Origin: Prorocentrum cordatum
Lineage: Eukaryota; Sar; Dinophyceae; Prorocentrales; Prorocentraceae
NCBI GenBank assembly: GCA_963575745.1
Contig: CAUYUJ010015837.1
Location: 828,586 to 892,585, forward strand
Direction: 5' to 3'
DNA: 64,000 bases
The notes below the pieces were generated by a model. The model saw nothing but the letters and a program-made list of their open reading frames with translations, did not search any database and had not been told where the DNA came from. A program made the translations under genes and the position numbers. This document shows positions 1-10,475 of the stretch, piece after piece (position 1 is the first letter of the stretch; every line of letters begins with the position of its first letter).

Positions 1-925
1 CAGAACGAGCACTCAGTAACTGGACATGGAGACTTGGAGATGAATTGCCTTCTGATCTTCAAGCGGCCTGTCAACTCTGGTTCCGCCAGGTCGAGGAGTA
101 CCTCCTGGACTTTCATGGCATATTTCCACTCGGTGCTCCGCGGCCTGCACGGGGCGAGCTGGCGGTCTTCGAGCGCAGCGTGTGGCAGTAGACTGCGCCT
201 GGCAGAGTGATCTCAGGCAGGTCTCTTCGGCTGAGGGGAGCAGGTGGACGTCCTTCTGCTCGGCCTGCATGCGCTTGCATGCTATCAGCTCGGAGCCCCG
301 AGCGAAAGGCTTCACGGCTCTGGCTGCCCAGCGTAGGCAGGCTCTCACAGTGCAGCGTGTTGCTCTACCAGAGTGGCCTCAGGACTCCAGCCTGGGGCAG
401 TGGAACAGCTGTTCCAGGAATGATTTGGTGCAGCTCCTAACTGGTGGTGGGGACGGGGCTCTGGGGCTCCTCCTGGGTTTGAGGGGTCACCTCTCTCGCC
501 TCCAGAGCGAAGAAAGAGCTGCCGGCGCGTCGGCCTGGAAGGCCTGGGCCAAAGCTGCGGCCAAAGATCAAGGGGGAGGGCTGCTTATTGTTATGTTCGA
601 GAGCCCCTGCCTGAGACTCAGATCTACACGGAAGCCACGGACGTCTTGCCGCCGCTCCCTGTTGAAGGTCAGCAGGCCGTCGATTGTCTGTTTGAACAGC
701 GGGAGCCGTTGTGGAACGCTCCCAAGCGTGATGGTGAAGTTCTTCCTAGGGACTGGGGACCTGGAGTGGTCCCCATCCAGGCCTTCGGAGGCCTCGGTTC
801 CGTCGCCGGGCCTTCTGGTTCCTGGTGGTCTGGATCCCTGGGTGCCGCTTCCGAGGGTCACCATCACGCAGCTTAATGAAGTCTTGTCGTCCTAATCTGG
901 CCCGTGTGGGCTCGGATGGGATCAC
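1..925 (+). other. Decayed 5' portion of the LINE-type element
   Basis: No intact gene is seen. Frames shift repeatedly, and no stretch can be firmly matched to a domain. The region lies directly upstream of a clear reverse-transcriptase block on the + strand, so the likeliest reading is the degraded N-terminal part of that element (region before the RT, possibly with endonuclease remnants). This is inference from position only. The element probably also extends left of the window. Confidence 0.35.
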
Positions 926-1801
926 TTGCATCCGCGTCAGGTGTTGTGGCTCCCCGATAGTTACACGCAAGCGTTCCTGGATATGTTAATGAGTTGGGAG
1001 CAGGATCCAGAAGATTTGGAGCTCTGGACCCTTTTGATTTTCTTTTTGGGCAAACCGGCCCCTGCCTCGGGAGTTAGGCCGGTTGTTCTGGCCTCGGTTT
1101 GGGGAAAAAACTGGTCCCGTTTTCGGCAACCTGTGGCCAGAAACTGGGAGCTCTCTCTCAATATTTCGACTTTCTGGGGTGGAGCTGGCCTAACCTGCGA
1201 TAGGGCAGGCCATGCCCATAACATAGTTCAGAGATTTGCGAGGCTCAAAGGCTTCGCCGCCATCAGCGGGATGCTAGACTTAAGCAAATATTATGAGCAC
1301 ATTTCTCATGAGGTCTTGCTGCGGGAAGGCCTGGCCACGGGGTTTCCGATACAGCTTCTCAAATGTCTTTGTGCAGGCGATCGCCTGCCCAAGCGTGCTC
1401 GGTGGAAGGCTGCCATATCAGACACGCTCAGAGCTAATGGCACCGTCGCGGCTGGGTGCAACTGCGCGTTAGCTCTGGCCAAGCTGTTGGTCCACACTGT
1501 GACTGTTTCTCTCCAGCGGAAGTATCCTGCTGTCAGGTTTCAGAATTTGGTAGATGACTTCCTCCTACAGGCCATTGGAGGTCGTCTACATGTGCTTGAG
1601 CAGTTCCCTCAGGCCATGTCGGATCTAGTGGCCGCGCTGCAGCATCGACAGCTACTAGTCAACTGGGACAAGATTGGTTACATGACAAGCTCGGTGGACC
1701 TAGATGATGACCTCAAACAAAGGTGGGACCTCAGCTCTGAGCCAAAGGCTCAGCAGCGGCAGGATTCTTGGCACAGATGCCAACAGTGGCGCTGCTGGTA
1801 G
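926..1801 (+). pseudogene. Reverse transcriptase domain of LINE-type element
   Basis: The translated frame (291 residues, open but without a reliable start) carries RT landmarks in order. There is a segment reading RPVVLASVWGKNWSRFRQ, where LINE-type RTs have the conserved RP and W.R positions. LDLSKYYEHISHEVLL is the usual LD(L/I)SKA(Y/F)D..H..L block containing the first catalytic aspartate. VDDFLLQ is the F/YxDD catalytic block. Function in an intact element would be target-primed reverse transcription. The frame ends at a stop shortly after the catalytic block and continues in other frames, so this is a broken copy. Recognition is by motif only; the exact clade was not determined. Confidence 0.75.
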
Positions 1802-2373
1802 TGTCACGGAGCAAAACAAACGGCTGGCCAAAGCAGCCTCGGTATCATCGCGTGTTTTTGCCCTGAGGAAAGCGGGGGCAAGCGTCAGCACGATCATGAG
1901 GGGCTCTCCTACGGCGACGGCGGCGTGGGGGGCGGCGGTCACGGGCATAGCTGACATGAAGCTTGCTGCTCTCAGGTTGGCCACTCTCAGAGGGGAGGGT
2001 CGTGTTCCTCCAAGCACTTCGGTTGCTCTCAGGTTGCGTGTCACCCCCAGAGGGGCTATCAGAGATCCCTGGGTTGTTGTGGTCTGTGGCGTGATCAAGC
2101 ATTGGGCATTGAGAGTGCCGCCTGTCTTGCCAGGCATTGGTCCGCTGCAGGCTTGCCTGCAGGAAACGCATTGTCTGCTGGAAAAAGGGCGGCCTTGGTG
2201 TCAAGTCGTCGACCCGTCGCAGGCTGCTGTATTGTCTCTGTTGGCTGCACCTTGCCCTCTGTCGATGTGCTCTGGCATCCTAGGCTTGGAGAGCTCAAAT
2301 TGCTGACTTCTCTCCTGCTTTCCTTGTTTATCTTGTCAGGCCTCTGGCGCTTCAGGCTTCTGACACCGAGGCG

Positions 2374-3132
2374 ATGGAGAGGCTCCCAGCGCTCTGGGTC
2401 TCCCCCCTCAATTGCCCCCCCCCCTTCAGTCGTCTCATCAATCAGGACTTTGATGACAGCTGGTCGCAGCATCGCGCTGCTGCCATGCGGAGCCTTGTCG
2501 GTGGGTTCCATTGGCTTAAAGCTCGGTTGCGCTCTGGGGGTAAGGCTCAGTCCGATGCCTGCGTCCATTGCGGCACGACGGGCACCTTGTGGCACCGCTT
2601 TTGCGATTGCCCCAGGTGTCTCCAGGTCAGGCGTGAGGAGTGCCCACGGCATGCCATGCAGGCCGCTCAGTATGTGAAGCAGATTGGGGAGCAAGCTGGT
2701 GAGCTCATGGCCAGATGCCTCTTCCCCTCCCCGTCTCTCTGCTTCCCTTGCAAGGAGGTTCTCCAGGAGGATCAGCTCAGATTTGCTGGTGTTTTCCCTG
2801 GGTGGAAGTTGTCGGGCGCTGTCTGCGTGGACGGCTCGGCTTTCCATTCCCGCCTTCAGGGCTTCAGTCGCGCGGGATGGTCGGTTGTTCAGGTCGACCC
2901 AGCTGGCAACTTGATCGGCGCCATGCACGGCGCGGTGCCGCCCCGCGCGGCCCCGGGGCAGGCGGCTCGGGACGGGGGGGGGCTGGGGATTCAGGATGCT
3001 GTCTCAATTCAGCGGATGGTCAGCCGACCGCCCGCTGGAAGTCCACGCGGATTGTTCAGGCACGCTAGTTGTGCGACTGATTCCAGCATTGCCTTCTTCG
3101 GCTTCCAACCCTCGTCGTCACATGTGGGGTGA
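2374..3132 (+). pseudogene. Cys/His cluster and N-terminal half of RNase H (LINE-type element)
   Basis: Around residues 60-80 the frame contains CVHCGTTGTLWHRFCDC, a CxxC...H...C cluster typical of the region between RT and RNase H in dinoflagellate retroelements. It is followed near residue 150 by VCVDGSAF, the first-aspartate strand of an RNase H fold, and by GWSVVQVD, the second strand. The catalytic glutamate expected shortly after falls in a run of nine or more G near 2970, where the frame is also lost. The RNase H would remove the RNA template during element copying. This copy is inactive as it stands. Confidence 0.65.
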
Positions 3133-3796
3133 TTGGTGGAGCGGCGTCGGCAGACTGGCCACTGTTCGTAAAGTTGAGGCCCACAGGAGCCTAGGTGCCG
3201 CCACCTCGGATCATGAGGAATGGCTGATTACAGGTAACGCTCTCGCTGAAAAGTGGGCCAAGAGAGGGGCCCGCCTCTGGAACGTTTCTCAGGATCACCT
3301 AAATTTTGTCTCTGGGTGTGAAAGGATTGCCTCGGACATTGTAAAGTGGCAGAACAGATGCCAAGAAGTTTCTGGAGAGCTGGAGCAGCCAGACTCGCGG
3401 GATCTTGCAGGTACTGCGGACATAGTCTTGGATGCTGATCTACCCCCTGGTCTAAGTCAGGCCTGTTTGCAAGGAGGTGCGGTGCCTTTCGGGGATTGGT
3501 CTTTGGCTGTGGGGGTTGAGCCTCCTCGCCCCGTTCCGAGCCCACCTCCTCCGCCCATAGTGACCTTGTCTGTCGGACCAGGCGAGTTAGATGAATTCGT
3601 TTGTCTCTGCCATTGGTGTCCCCTGGCTTGTACGGGGTCACTCTCTGGTGCAAGCTTTTGCCACCGACCGAGGCCAGAACTTCACGGACTTTTTGTTCTG
3701 CAGAGTTTGCGGTGCCTCTGCGCGCGCGTCGGCGCGAGGTCCCAGAGAGGAGTGCGAGGGCTCCAAGCATCCTGGCCTCAAGACCCAGCGGTCTAA
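2996..3796 (+). pseudogene. C-terminal half of RNase H (LINE-type element)
   Basis: This frame overlaps the previous one and takes over after the G-run frameshift. LEVHADCSGT fits the strand carrying the third acidic residue of RNase H. KVEAHRSLGAA...NALAEKWAKRGAR fits the final K.H...N..AD..AK block, except that the usual aspartate is a glutamate here. The downstream part is low in recognisable motifs and leads into the zinc-finger region. It belongs to the same element as the RT at 926-1801. The assignment rests on motif order and on the overlap with the preceding half-domain. Confidence 0.6.
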
Positions 3797-4126
3797 GCTG
3801 AAGCGGGCGTTGTTCCCAGGGCACGCTCATGGCAAAGCCAGGGTGGGCCCTGCCTTTGGTCCGACTTGCGATGTAAGCTGTTTGGGGTCCTCTGCTGGAC
3901 GCTAGTGGGGGCTCTGCTGCTGCTGTTGCTGCGGGGAGAGGGCCAGGTATCGGCTGGCAGCCACATGGGCCCTGATTCCAGAGAGTCTGGTGCGGGGGGG
4001 AGTTCTCGCCTCCTTCGCTTTCGGGGCCTTGAGGCCGTCTCAGTCGCCAAGTTGCATGGCATCGTGTGGGAGAGGTCCTGCCAGAGGTTTCAGGAGGAGG
4101 CACCCGAGCTTATCGACAGCGATTAA
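3591..4126 (+). pseudogene. C-terminal zinc-finger-like module of LINE-type element
   Basis: One frame (3591-3905) has HSLVQAF...FCRVCGASARASARGPREEC: a histidine, a CxxC pair and a distal cysteine, a layout also found twice in the - strand element at 61602-62425. Another frame (3866-4126) closes the element with a stop at 4124-4126. The module is probably nucleic-acid binding, by analogy with similar C-termini in related elements; no direct function is known to me. A frameshift separates the two pieces. Confidence 0.5.
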
Positions 4127-4189
4127 GATCTAATTGCGCCGTGGGGCGAAGGGCACCATGGCGTGCCCGTGCTGTCAGTACCCTCAGTA

Positions 4190-4345
4190 CCCTTCCCCTC
4201 CTAGCCTTACCCAAGCTCCTCCCTCCTAACTCTTCCTCTTCATCCTCTTTTTCCTCTCCCCCCCCCTCTCTGATCGCGCCCTTTCCCCCTCGTCCGCCCC
4301 TCTCATCCACTCCCTCCTCATCTACCTCCCCTTTCCTCGTTGGGA
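4190..4345. repeat. Pyrimidine-rich tract (CCT-like)
   Basis: About 150 bases of almost pure C and T on the + strand, rich in CTC and TCC, directly after the LINE-type remnant. Long open frames through it are Ser/Pro-rich shadows. Confidence 0.7.
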
Positions 4346-4537
4346 GGGACGGGGACGGGCGAGGAGGATAGGGCTGGATGGAACATGCGGGCCGGCGTGG
4401 CGTGAGTGGGGTGGGTGGGGTCGGGAGGAGGAGTATAGATAGGTGGTATGTTGTTCGACGCCATTGGCGTGTGTTCCCACTGACCCGCCCAAGAAACAGT
4501 GGGTGTCGAGTTCTGTTTTTGTCGATACACGGCTACC

Positions 4538-4740
4538 GCTGGAGATCTCCAGACGCCAACGGAGTCCCCCGGGGCGCGAAAATGCCCAGAACGCGGGCAG
4601 GAACCGCCCAAAGAACGTTTGCAGACCTCCATGCCCAATCTCTGAGGGACACGAGGCCTATACTTCTGTGGCATTGCAGGACTATGAAGGACACGCGTTT
4701 GAAGATCTCCATCCCCGATCTCTGATGGCACGAGGGCAAC
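4538..4740. repeat. Short tandem repeat, about 80-bp unit, three degenerate copies
   Basis: The motif GA(T/C)CTCCA recurs near 4545, 4625 and 4705, followed by similar text. The last two copies share CCATGCCCAATCTCTGAGG-like sequence (positions 4629-4650 and 4709-4730) and a following GGCACGAGG-like word. The array ends at the GGA tract. Confidence 0.55.
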
Positions 4741-4759
4741 ATGTATATGATGATGAAGG

Positions 4760-5110
4760 CAGAAAAAGAGGAGGACAAGGAGGAGAAGGAGGAGGAGGAG
4801 GGGGAAGGGGAAGGGGGAACAGGAGGAGGAGGAGGAGGACCAGGAATAGGAGGAGGATGGGGAGGAGGAGGGGGAGGAGGAGGAGGAGGAGGAGGAGGAG
4901 GGGGAGGGGGAGGAAGAGGAGGAGGAGGAGGTGGATGAGGAGGAGGAGGAGGAAGAGGAGTAGGACAAGGAAAGGACAACGGGGGATGGTGGTGAGGGAG
5001 AAGGAGGACGGGTGAGGAATGCGAGAGGAGGAAGCTGAAGAAGCAGAGGGATGGAGGAGAAGGAAGAGGAGGGAGGAGGGAGGATTGATGATGAGGAGGA
5101 AGGAGGGGGT
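4760..5110. repeat. GGA/GAA purine microsatellite
   Basis: A 350-base purine tract dominated by GGA triplets. It opens long Gly/Glu/Arg frames on + and Pro/Ser/Leu frames on -, none of which is credible as a gene. Confidence 0.9.
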
Positions 5111-5289
5111 AGGCGTGCCCCATGCCCCGCAGCGAGCGCCGCCAAGGGTGCACGGCATGGGGGCCAACAAGGTCGTGCAGAAGCGCCAGCCTCAGTGGGT
5201 CCCAGCGCGCGCAGCCCAGGCCCCTCCTTCCTGTCAGTTACGGGGTCGGGTAGGGCACTGTATGACAAGGCGCGGTGGGCGAGGTCAGC

Positions 5290-5640
5290 TGATGTCAGGA
5301 AGTTAAAGTGAGGTAGGGTAGGATTGGGTAAGGCACGGCAGGGAAGGATGGGGTAGGGTACGGTCGGGCCAGGAAAGGCCAAGACAGGCAGGGCAAGGCC
5401 AGGCCAAGTCAGGCAAGGGAAGGTGGCGTAGGGTAGGGTTGGGAGGGGTACTGTCAGAGGTCAGGTCGAGTCAGGTAGGTACGGTAGGGTGCGTTACGCT
5501 GGTGCTAGTATGGTACGGTGGTGACAGTTGAATATGTTGATACTGACAAAGACATGGTGGTACGGTCGGGCATGAGAGGTATGATGCTGTAGGTAAGGCA
5601 CGGTTGGTAGGGTACGCTAGAGTTGAGTAAGGGGAGTTTG
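5290..5640. repeat. Degenerate GT/GA-rich repeat (GGTAGGGTA- and GGCAAGGC-like words)
   Basis: Short words such as GGTAGGGTACGG, GGGTAAGGCACGG and GGCCAGGCC recur irregularly over 350 bases. It is not the canonical TTTAGGG telomere repeat. No gene is seen. Confidence 0.6.
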
Positions 5641-5683
5641 AAGAACGCACGTGGCAAGTTTTTTGTTGTATGCAATATTTATA

Positions 5684-5728
5684 GTTATATATATACATAC
5701 ATATATATATATGTATGTATATGTCACA
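5684..5728. repeat. AT microsatellite
   Basis: TATATA/CATACATA alternation immediately upstream of the 5' LTR of Copia element 1. Confidence 0.8.
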
Positions 5729-5740
5729 TAAGAGCTTCGG

Positions 5741-5895
5741 TGATCGGTTCTCCCAGGTGCCAGCGTGTAGTTCAGGAATTTATCGAAACCGAATGGAGGT
5801 TCGGATTTGATGTAGAACGGAGTTTAGGAAGAAAGAAAGATTTCGGATAGTTCGGAGGTCCGTCCGTAGCCCATCGTGTTCAAAAGCGACAAAGA
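5741..5895 (+). repeat. 5' LTR of Copia element 1
   Basis: Begins TGATCGG and ends ACAAAGA. It aligns along its length with 13331-13479, sharing for example CAGTTCAGGA-like, TTCGGATAGTTCGGAG and CCATCGTG words. It is preceded by TTCGG, one half of the proposed target-site duplication. Confidence 0.85.
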
Positions 5896-5907
5896 TGGTA
5901 GCGGAGG
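5896..5907 (+). other. Primer-binding site of Copia element 1
   Basis: TGGTAGCGGAGG abuts the 5' LTR and matches 9 of 12 positions of the initiator-methionine tRNA primer site usual in Copia elements (TGGTATCAGAGC). Confidence 0.65.
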
Positions 5908-6179
5908 TGGACGACCTGCAGCTCCCAGTCACGCACGCGACCCACGCGCGCCCGCGCGCGTGCGATAACCGCCGGCGGGCCGACAGGAACGGAACGGCGG
6001 AGAACGATAATTGCTCCGAGGCTGGCTGGACACGGGTTGGCGTCGAGGACGCCTGGAGACAGTTGATAGAGAAAACGATTCGCACCGGTCGCTTGAAAAA
6101 GGGTGGCGGCACCAGCTCGGAGTCTACCTGCACAACGTGAAGAACCAGAGAAGAGAAGAACGTAACGGTCAGAGAGATG

Positions 6180-6866
6180 GTGCTCAACCAGGGCATGGTC
6201 GACGATATGCGCAACGCGGTGCAGCGGGCGCAGCAATCGATCGGGTAACTACAACGGCAGGAAACAGAGCTACGACAAGCGCAGCAAGCTGGCGCGCCTG
6301 AGCTCGCCGGGAAGCCCGGAGAGGTAGCGGAGGAACTAGCGGCGCCCGTGCCCATGCCGACAGCGCCGCAGTTGATTCAACTGAAAGACACTGGTAATCC
6401 ACAGGCCTTCAAGAACGAAGAGTCGAAGTTCAACGAGTGGTTGCAGATGCTCAACAGCTATGCGATCAGTGTGTTCGGGGCGAACTTCCGACCCTTGATC
6501 GAGTGGTCCGTTGGCCAGGCCCACGACGCGGTGACTTTCACCACCGCGGCGGCGGTGGCACAGTTCGTAGACGACGCGGACGACGGCGAGGAAGCCGACA
6601 AGGTGGACGAGAAGCTCTCGGTGCTCTACACGGTGCTCTTTTCGCTAGCGGTCAGCGCCAGCCGCGGCAACGGAGCAGAAGCCCTGCGTCTACTGGCGCG
6701 ACGCTGTGATTCCACAAGCGGCGGTCGCCGCCGAGTGCTGTTCAGAAAGAGCACGGCGCCCAGCAGAGTCGTGAAGCTCGAGGACCTGGCCGGGGAGATC
6801 GCGAAGTGGGAAGAGCTGATCAGGCGTTGCGAGAGGCGACGAGCCGACGAACGAGCCGCGCCTTGA
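6180..6866 (+). pseudogene. Gag-like region of Copia element 1
   Basis: The frame starts with a Gln/Ala/Glu-rich segment that looks like a coiled coil (about 6180-6340), interrupted by one TAA near 6246. The body (172 residues from 6348) contains GNPQAFKNEESKFNEWLQML, the start of the gag domain seen in dinoflagellate Copia elements (G.P..F.G.......W). It then has a helical region with SRGNGAEALRLLARRCD, matching the usual NG.EAWR.L...Y.P segment. Gag would form the particle that packages element RNA. A stretch further upstream (5908-6180) has no recognisable domain. Confidence 0.65.
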
Positions 6867-7140
6867 CGACAAGGTCAAGATGGGCGCGCTCGAGTCTCGC
6901 GCCGCAGGACGCGGATGTGCACCCTGCCCTGAACGGGGCACGACTCTAGGACTACCCGTCTGTGCGTGAGGAGGTCAGAGGCTTCCTGGAGACCCGACAA
7001 GCCCAAGGGGGCCCTCGGTCAAGCTCCAGGGGGTCCGATCGAAGTCGTTCGCCAGGGGCGGCAATGGAAGAGGCGGCAAAGGCAAGGGCAAGGACAGCAG
7101 AGGCAAAGGCGTCGGCAAAGGTAAGACGCAGGACCCGAAC

Positions 7141-7191
7141 TCAACGAGTTGGAATTGCGGCAAGAGAGGACACCGAGCTGCAGATTGTTGG
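7141..7191 (+). pseudogene. CCHC zinc knuckle of Copia element 1, first cysteine lost
   Basis: The frame starting at 7141 reads SWNCGKRGHRAADCW, the CxxCGxxxHxxxxC knuckle of retroelement nucleocapsids. The first cysteine is replaced by serine (AGT where TGT is expected). It lies in a different frame from gag, upstream of which a Lys/Gly-rich basic stretch is seen. Confidence 0.65.
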
Positions 7192-7260
7192 AGGCCGAAA
7201 CGCAAGGGGGGAGAGCAAAGGTATCGGCAATATCTACGGCAAGAGCGCGAAGGGCCGATC

Positions 7261-8310
7261 ATGCCATCAAATCAGCGTTCGCCGAGGCAGCTTCTGCAAC
7301 CTCGAGGGCGATGCGCAGAGCACCGCCAGCGCGCAGTTGCCGCCGCAGCTTCTAAGGTCGGCGGGTGCAACCAGTCGGCTTCCACTCTGAGCTCCGACGC
7401 CCTCGAGCGCGTCCTTGACCCGGGCGGCGCAGAGGCGAAGGGCGCGCAGCACCACCGCGAGAACATTTTTACTGCCCGCATCGCCGGGCCCGCGACGACA
7501 GCCTTCCCGCTCGCGCGGGGGGGTGAGCGCAGCGAGCCCGACGGCGGCTCCCACCGCGCGGCCGCGGGCGAGATTGTAGAGGACGTGCGCGGCGTTGGCA
7601 TCAACGGAATGTTGGGGCGCGCCGAGCGCGTGCTTCTGATGGGCAGGCGTGCGATCGTCGGGGGGCCGCTCCTGTCTGCCTCGGCGATTGCCGCCGAGGG
7701 CCGCTTCACCCGGGTCGGCGCCGTCGGTGGCCACGTCCTGAAGGACAGCGAGTTCGCCGAGAAGAACCGCCAGATGATCGACCAGCGCGCGGCAGGGGGG
7801 CGAGGGCGTCGCGCCGCTGCACCAGCAGGGCGGCGTCTACAAAATGGGCGCGCCGATGCGCGTTCCGGAGCCAGCCGTTTCATCGGGGTCAGCGGCGGGG
7901 GGCCTCTGCCCCTGGGCGCAGGGGGGCGCGGGCCCTCATTGGCAGGCAACGGTTCCGTGGGAAGCGCGGGCGCTTCGCAGCTTCCGGGAGCGATGCCGCC
8001 GGGGCCGACCGCGAGCCGGCGGCGGCCGCTGCGGGGGGTCGAATCCCGCCCCCCGAGAAGCTGGAGACGGTGAATGGATCAAGGGCGACGAAGATGACGA
8101 CGGCAGCCCTCAGGAAGTTGCGCCCGCAGAGGTGCAGGGGCGCAAGAGACTGCTGACCCGGGCCGAGGCGGATCAACGCGCGGACGCGTGTCGCGCCTCG
8201 CTTCGAGATTGGCGCGCAACTTGCCGCCCGGCCCCGAGACTCGGACAACCGCGCGAGCTGCGAGCTAAACCGCGCGAAGGCGCAGACCCAGTCGCGGCCG
8301 TCGACTCCGC
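7261..8310 (+). other. Unresolved coding remnant between gag and integrase core (Copia element 1)
   Basis: This stretch lies where protease and the N-terminal zinc-binding part of integrase should be. No DSG/DTG protease motif and no intact HHCC cluster could be picked out. Long open frames exist on both strands, but they are GC-rich and mutually overlapping, so none is claimed as a gene. Confidence 0.45.
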
Positions 8311-9020
8311 ACTAATGGGCGAGATGGCCGGCGAGGAGGGCGAGGGCCAGGAGGGCCACTTCCCGATGCTAGTGGCCAGAGACGCTAGGGCGAAATTAGT
8401 TTTCTCGTTTGCGATTCCAGGCAAGGGGGTCGATCGCTTTCCGATCAAGATCCCGATGAGTTTCAACTTGTAGCTCGGCCGCCGCGTGGCTCATCTTCCG
8501 GAGTGAGGGGGGGCCCGCGATCGCGGCTCTCAGGACGGCGGCCGCGGCGGCGGCGCCGCCCGTGGATGGCCCGCAGCGAGAATCACCGGCAGGAGAATGC
8601 CACAGCAATGATAATATCGAAATTACTGCGCGATTAGTCAAGAGACAGGTCAGGGTAAACAGGCGCGCGCTGGAGGCCAAGCTCGGCCAGAAAGTGGGCG
8701 ACGCGCATCCCATCTTGAAGTGGCCGCCGCAGAGTGATGCAGCCTGTCTTGGCCGGCACCAGCGCGGGGGCGGAGTTCGGCAAGCGGGTGATGCGCGGGC
8801 CGCTCGCGCCAGGAGGTCGCGGGAGTACCGTGGAGGAGCGCGCGAAGTCTGGGATTTCTCTGGGCCGCCATGCGCGGGCGGGGGCCCTGCTCGTCATGGC
8901 CGTTGACGGCGCGGAGAAGGCCCGAGGGTTCAGTGAGTTTCCGAAGGGGCCAGCCTGGGGCGGCAAGGATTGGGGCGCTCTTCGAGGAACCCCCTGGATT
9001 GCCCGCCCAGGCGAGGAGGC
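8310..9020 (+). pseudogene. Integrase core and C-terminal remnants of Copia element 1
   Basis: Three pieces in different frames fit consecutive parts of dinoflagellate Copia integrase. Near 8340-8470, GHFPMLVARDARAKLVFSF... matches the P(I/V)LV.RD..TK..FA..VP.KG block after the first catalytic aspartate. Near 8640-8720, RALEAKLGQKVGDAHPILKW matches the helix with LEA..G..+...HPI..W. Near 8760-9000, EFGKRVM...GGR...SLGRHARAG...KARGF...ALRGTPW matches the EFGE.V.Y...GR...E..W..G..LG......G......G...AR...R...W...+.GTPW block. Intact integrase would insert element DNA. Frameshifts make this copy non-functional. Confidence 0.65.
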
Positions 9021-9917
9021 GCCCGCCCCTGCGAAGGCGCCGGCGGTGGCTACCGCGAGGGTGGAGCCGCGAGCCTCGCGAGCGAGGTGCGCCCTGCGCT
9101 GCGACGTGGAGAGGTACGGAGCTAATTCAGACCGCCCCGGGCGTTTGGAATTGGCGCCGAAGGGCGCGACCTCCCACGGCGAGGGGCGCCGCGACAGGAT
9201 CCGGGAACTGATGATGAGCGACCTTGAGGACGCGATGCGAGTTACCGAGCGCCACTGTCGAGCTGAGGGTAATCCTGTACCTGGCCGACGTGCTCGAGAT
9301 CAGCCGGCAGCTGGCGGAGACCCTGCTGCGCTGCCGCCGCCCGCGTGGGACGGGGGCCAGCCCCCCGCCCTGGAACCGAAGAGCGCCGCGATAGCAGTGG
9401 CGCCGGCCAGAGGCGGCGGAGGCAATCCGAGCGCTGGCAAGCAGCGCCGAGCGGTCGCATCCGATCATAGACGAGCCACCCAGGTTCGAGGAGATGCGCC
9501 AGGAAGGACAGCGCCCGAAGCTGCAGAGACCCGGATGCGAGGGGCGCCCATCGAGGAGGCGCAGATGCGCGTGGAGGACCTTGTCGACGCAGCCATGCCG
9601 CAGGCATCGTCAGCGAGTTCTGCGTCGGCGTCGGCCGCGAGACCGAGCTTCGCGCAAGACCGACCCATGGGCGTGGATCTGCTGGGGAAGACCAGCGGCT
9701 ATGACAAGGGCGGGGCATGTTCGGTGGGACTTGCGAATTGGCGGCATTTGAGATGCGCTCCTTCGCCGACGTCGACAGAAAGGATCAGCGCCCAGGGCAG
9801 GTGAGGAGATCGCGCTTCTTCTTGCTGATATGTGCGCTGCATGCGTCGCGATGGTCTACTCGCCGAGGAGGCGCGCCAAGATGACTTCAAGGTGCGCTCT
9901 CGCGTCGGGGCTGGCGT
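9021..9917 (+). other. Variable linker of Copia element 1
   Basis: GC-rich, Pro/Ala/Arg-rich if translated, lying between the integrase tail and the next conserved block. Such linkers are poorly conserved. No domain is recognised. Confidence 0.4.
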
Positions 9918-10412
9918 TTGACATCGAAACTGGTCGGGGCGTCGGGGTCCACGACTGCCCGAACAACACAAGGAGTACAAGAAACAGCTGAGAAAAAAGC
10001 ACGCCCGCTGCTCGCAATCACCAGCCCCCCGCGCACACCATTCACCTACCTGCGCGAGTTCTCGGACCAGAGACGCGATCCGAAGATCGCGGAGGCAGAA
10101 ATCCTGGAAGGCGAGACGCACCTCAATTTTAGCATGGAGGTCTGCAAAGAGCGCCACAAGGCAGGAAGGTTATTTCTTCGCGATGCACCTTGGTCGGCGA
10201 GCAGCTGGAGCCGCCCGTGCGTTCAGAAGGTTATGCAGTTGGCAAGTGTGTTCTTAGTCCATGGACCGATGTGCCGCTGGAACATGCAGGCGATCGGCCC
10301 CGACGGGAAACTGGGCATCGTTCGGAAAGAGACCGGGTGGCTCGCCATCAGTGAGCGCTTCGCGAAGATCCTCGAGGGCTACTGCGAGTGTCCTAGAGGC
10401 CCGAACGGATAA
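9918..10412 (+). pseudogene. Conserved pre-RT module of Copia element 1
   Basis: The frame carries THLNFSMEVCKERHKAGRLFL, then DAPWSASSW, HGPMCRWNM and VRKETGWLAIS. The same series (HF..D.C..Q...GR...HE.P..A.SW......V......+DMC.+GM......G.V.K.TG+.+.S) is seen at 24644-25264 in Copia element 2 and is a recurrent feature of dinoflagellate Copia polyproteins upstream of the RT. It resembles no enzyme I can name with confidence. The start is uncertain and the frame is lost at 10412. Confidence 0.6.
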
Positions 10413-10475
10413 CGACCTCGCCATGTTCATTTTGTCCATGGACGCGCTAGACACGCACGGCGGTATCCCCCCAGC

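Larger units (their letters stand above)
926..4126 (+). mobile_element. LINE-type non-LTR retrotransposon remnant (RT, RNase H, zinc finger)
   Basis: Domains run in order on the + strand: reverse transcriptase (926-1801), a cysteine/histidine cluster plus the start of RNase H (2374-3132), the rest of RNase H (2996-3796) and a C-terminal zinc-finger-like module (3591-4126). This order matches abundant dinoflagellate RT/RNase H retroelement proteins. The reading frame changes several times, one change lying at a run of G near 2970, so the copy is not able to encode a full polyprotein. No terminal repeats and no clear poly-A tail are seen; a pyrimidine-rich tract follows from about 4190. Confidence 0.75.

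Noticed and set aside
1704-2928. Alternative + and - frames overlapping the LINE-type RT/RNase H
   Set aside because: They lack RT or RNase H motifs and overlap the motif-bearing frames; most likely shadows or out-of-frame parts of the decayed element.
5290-5640. Telomeric repeat
   Set aside because: Words are irregular (GGTAGGGTA, GGCAAGGC) and do not match TTTAGGG or another known telomere unit.
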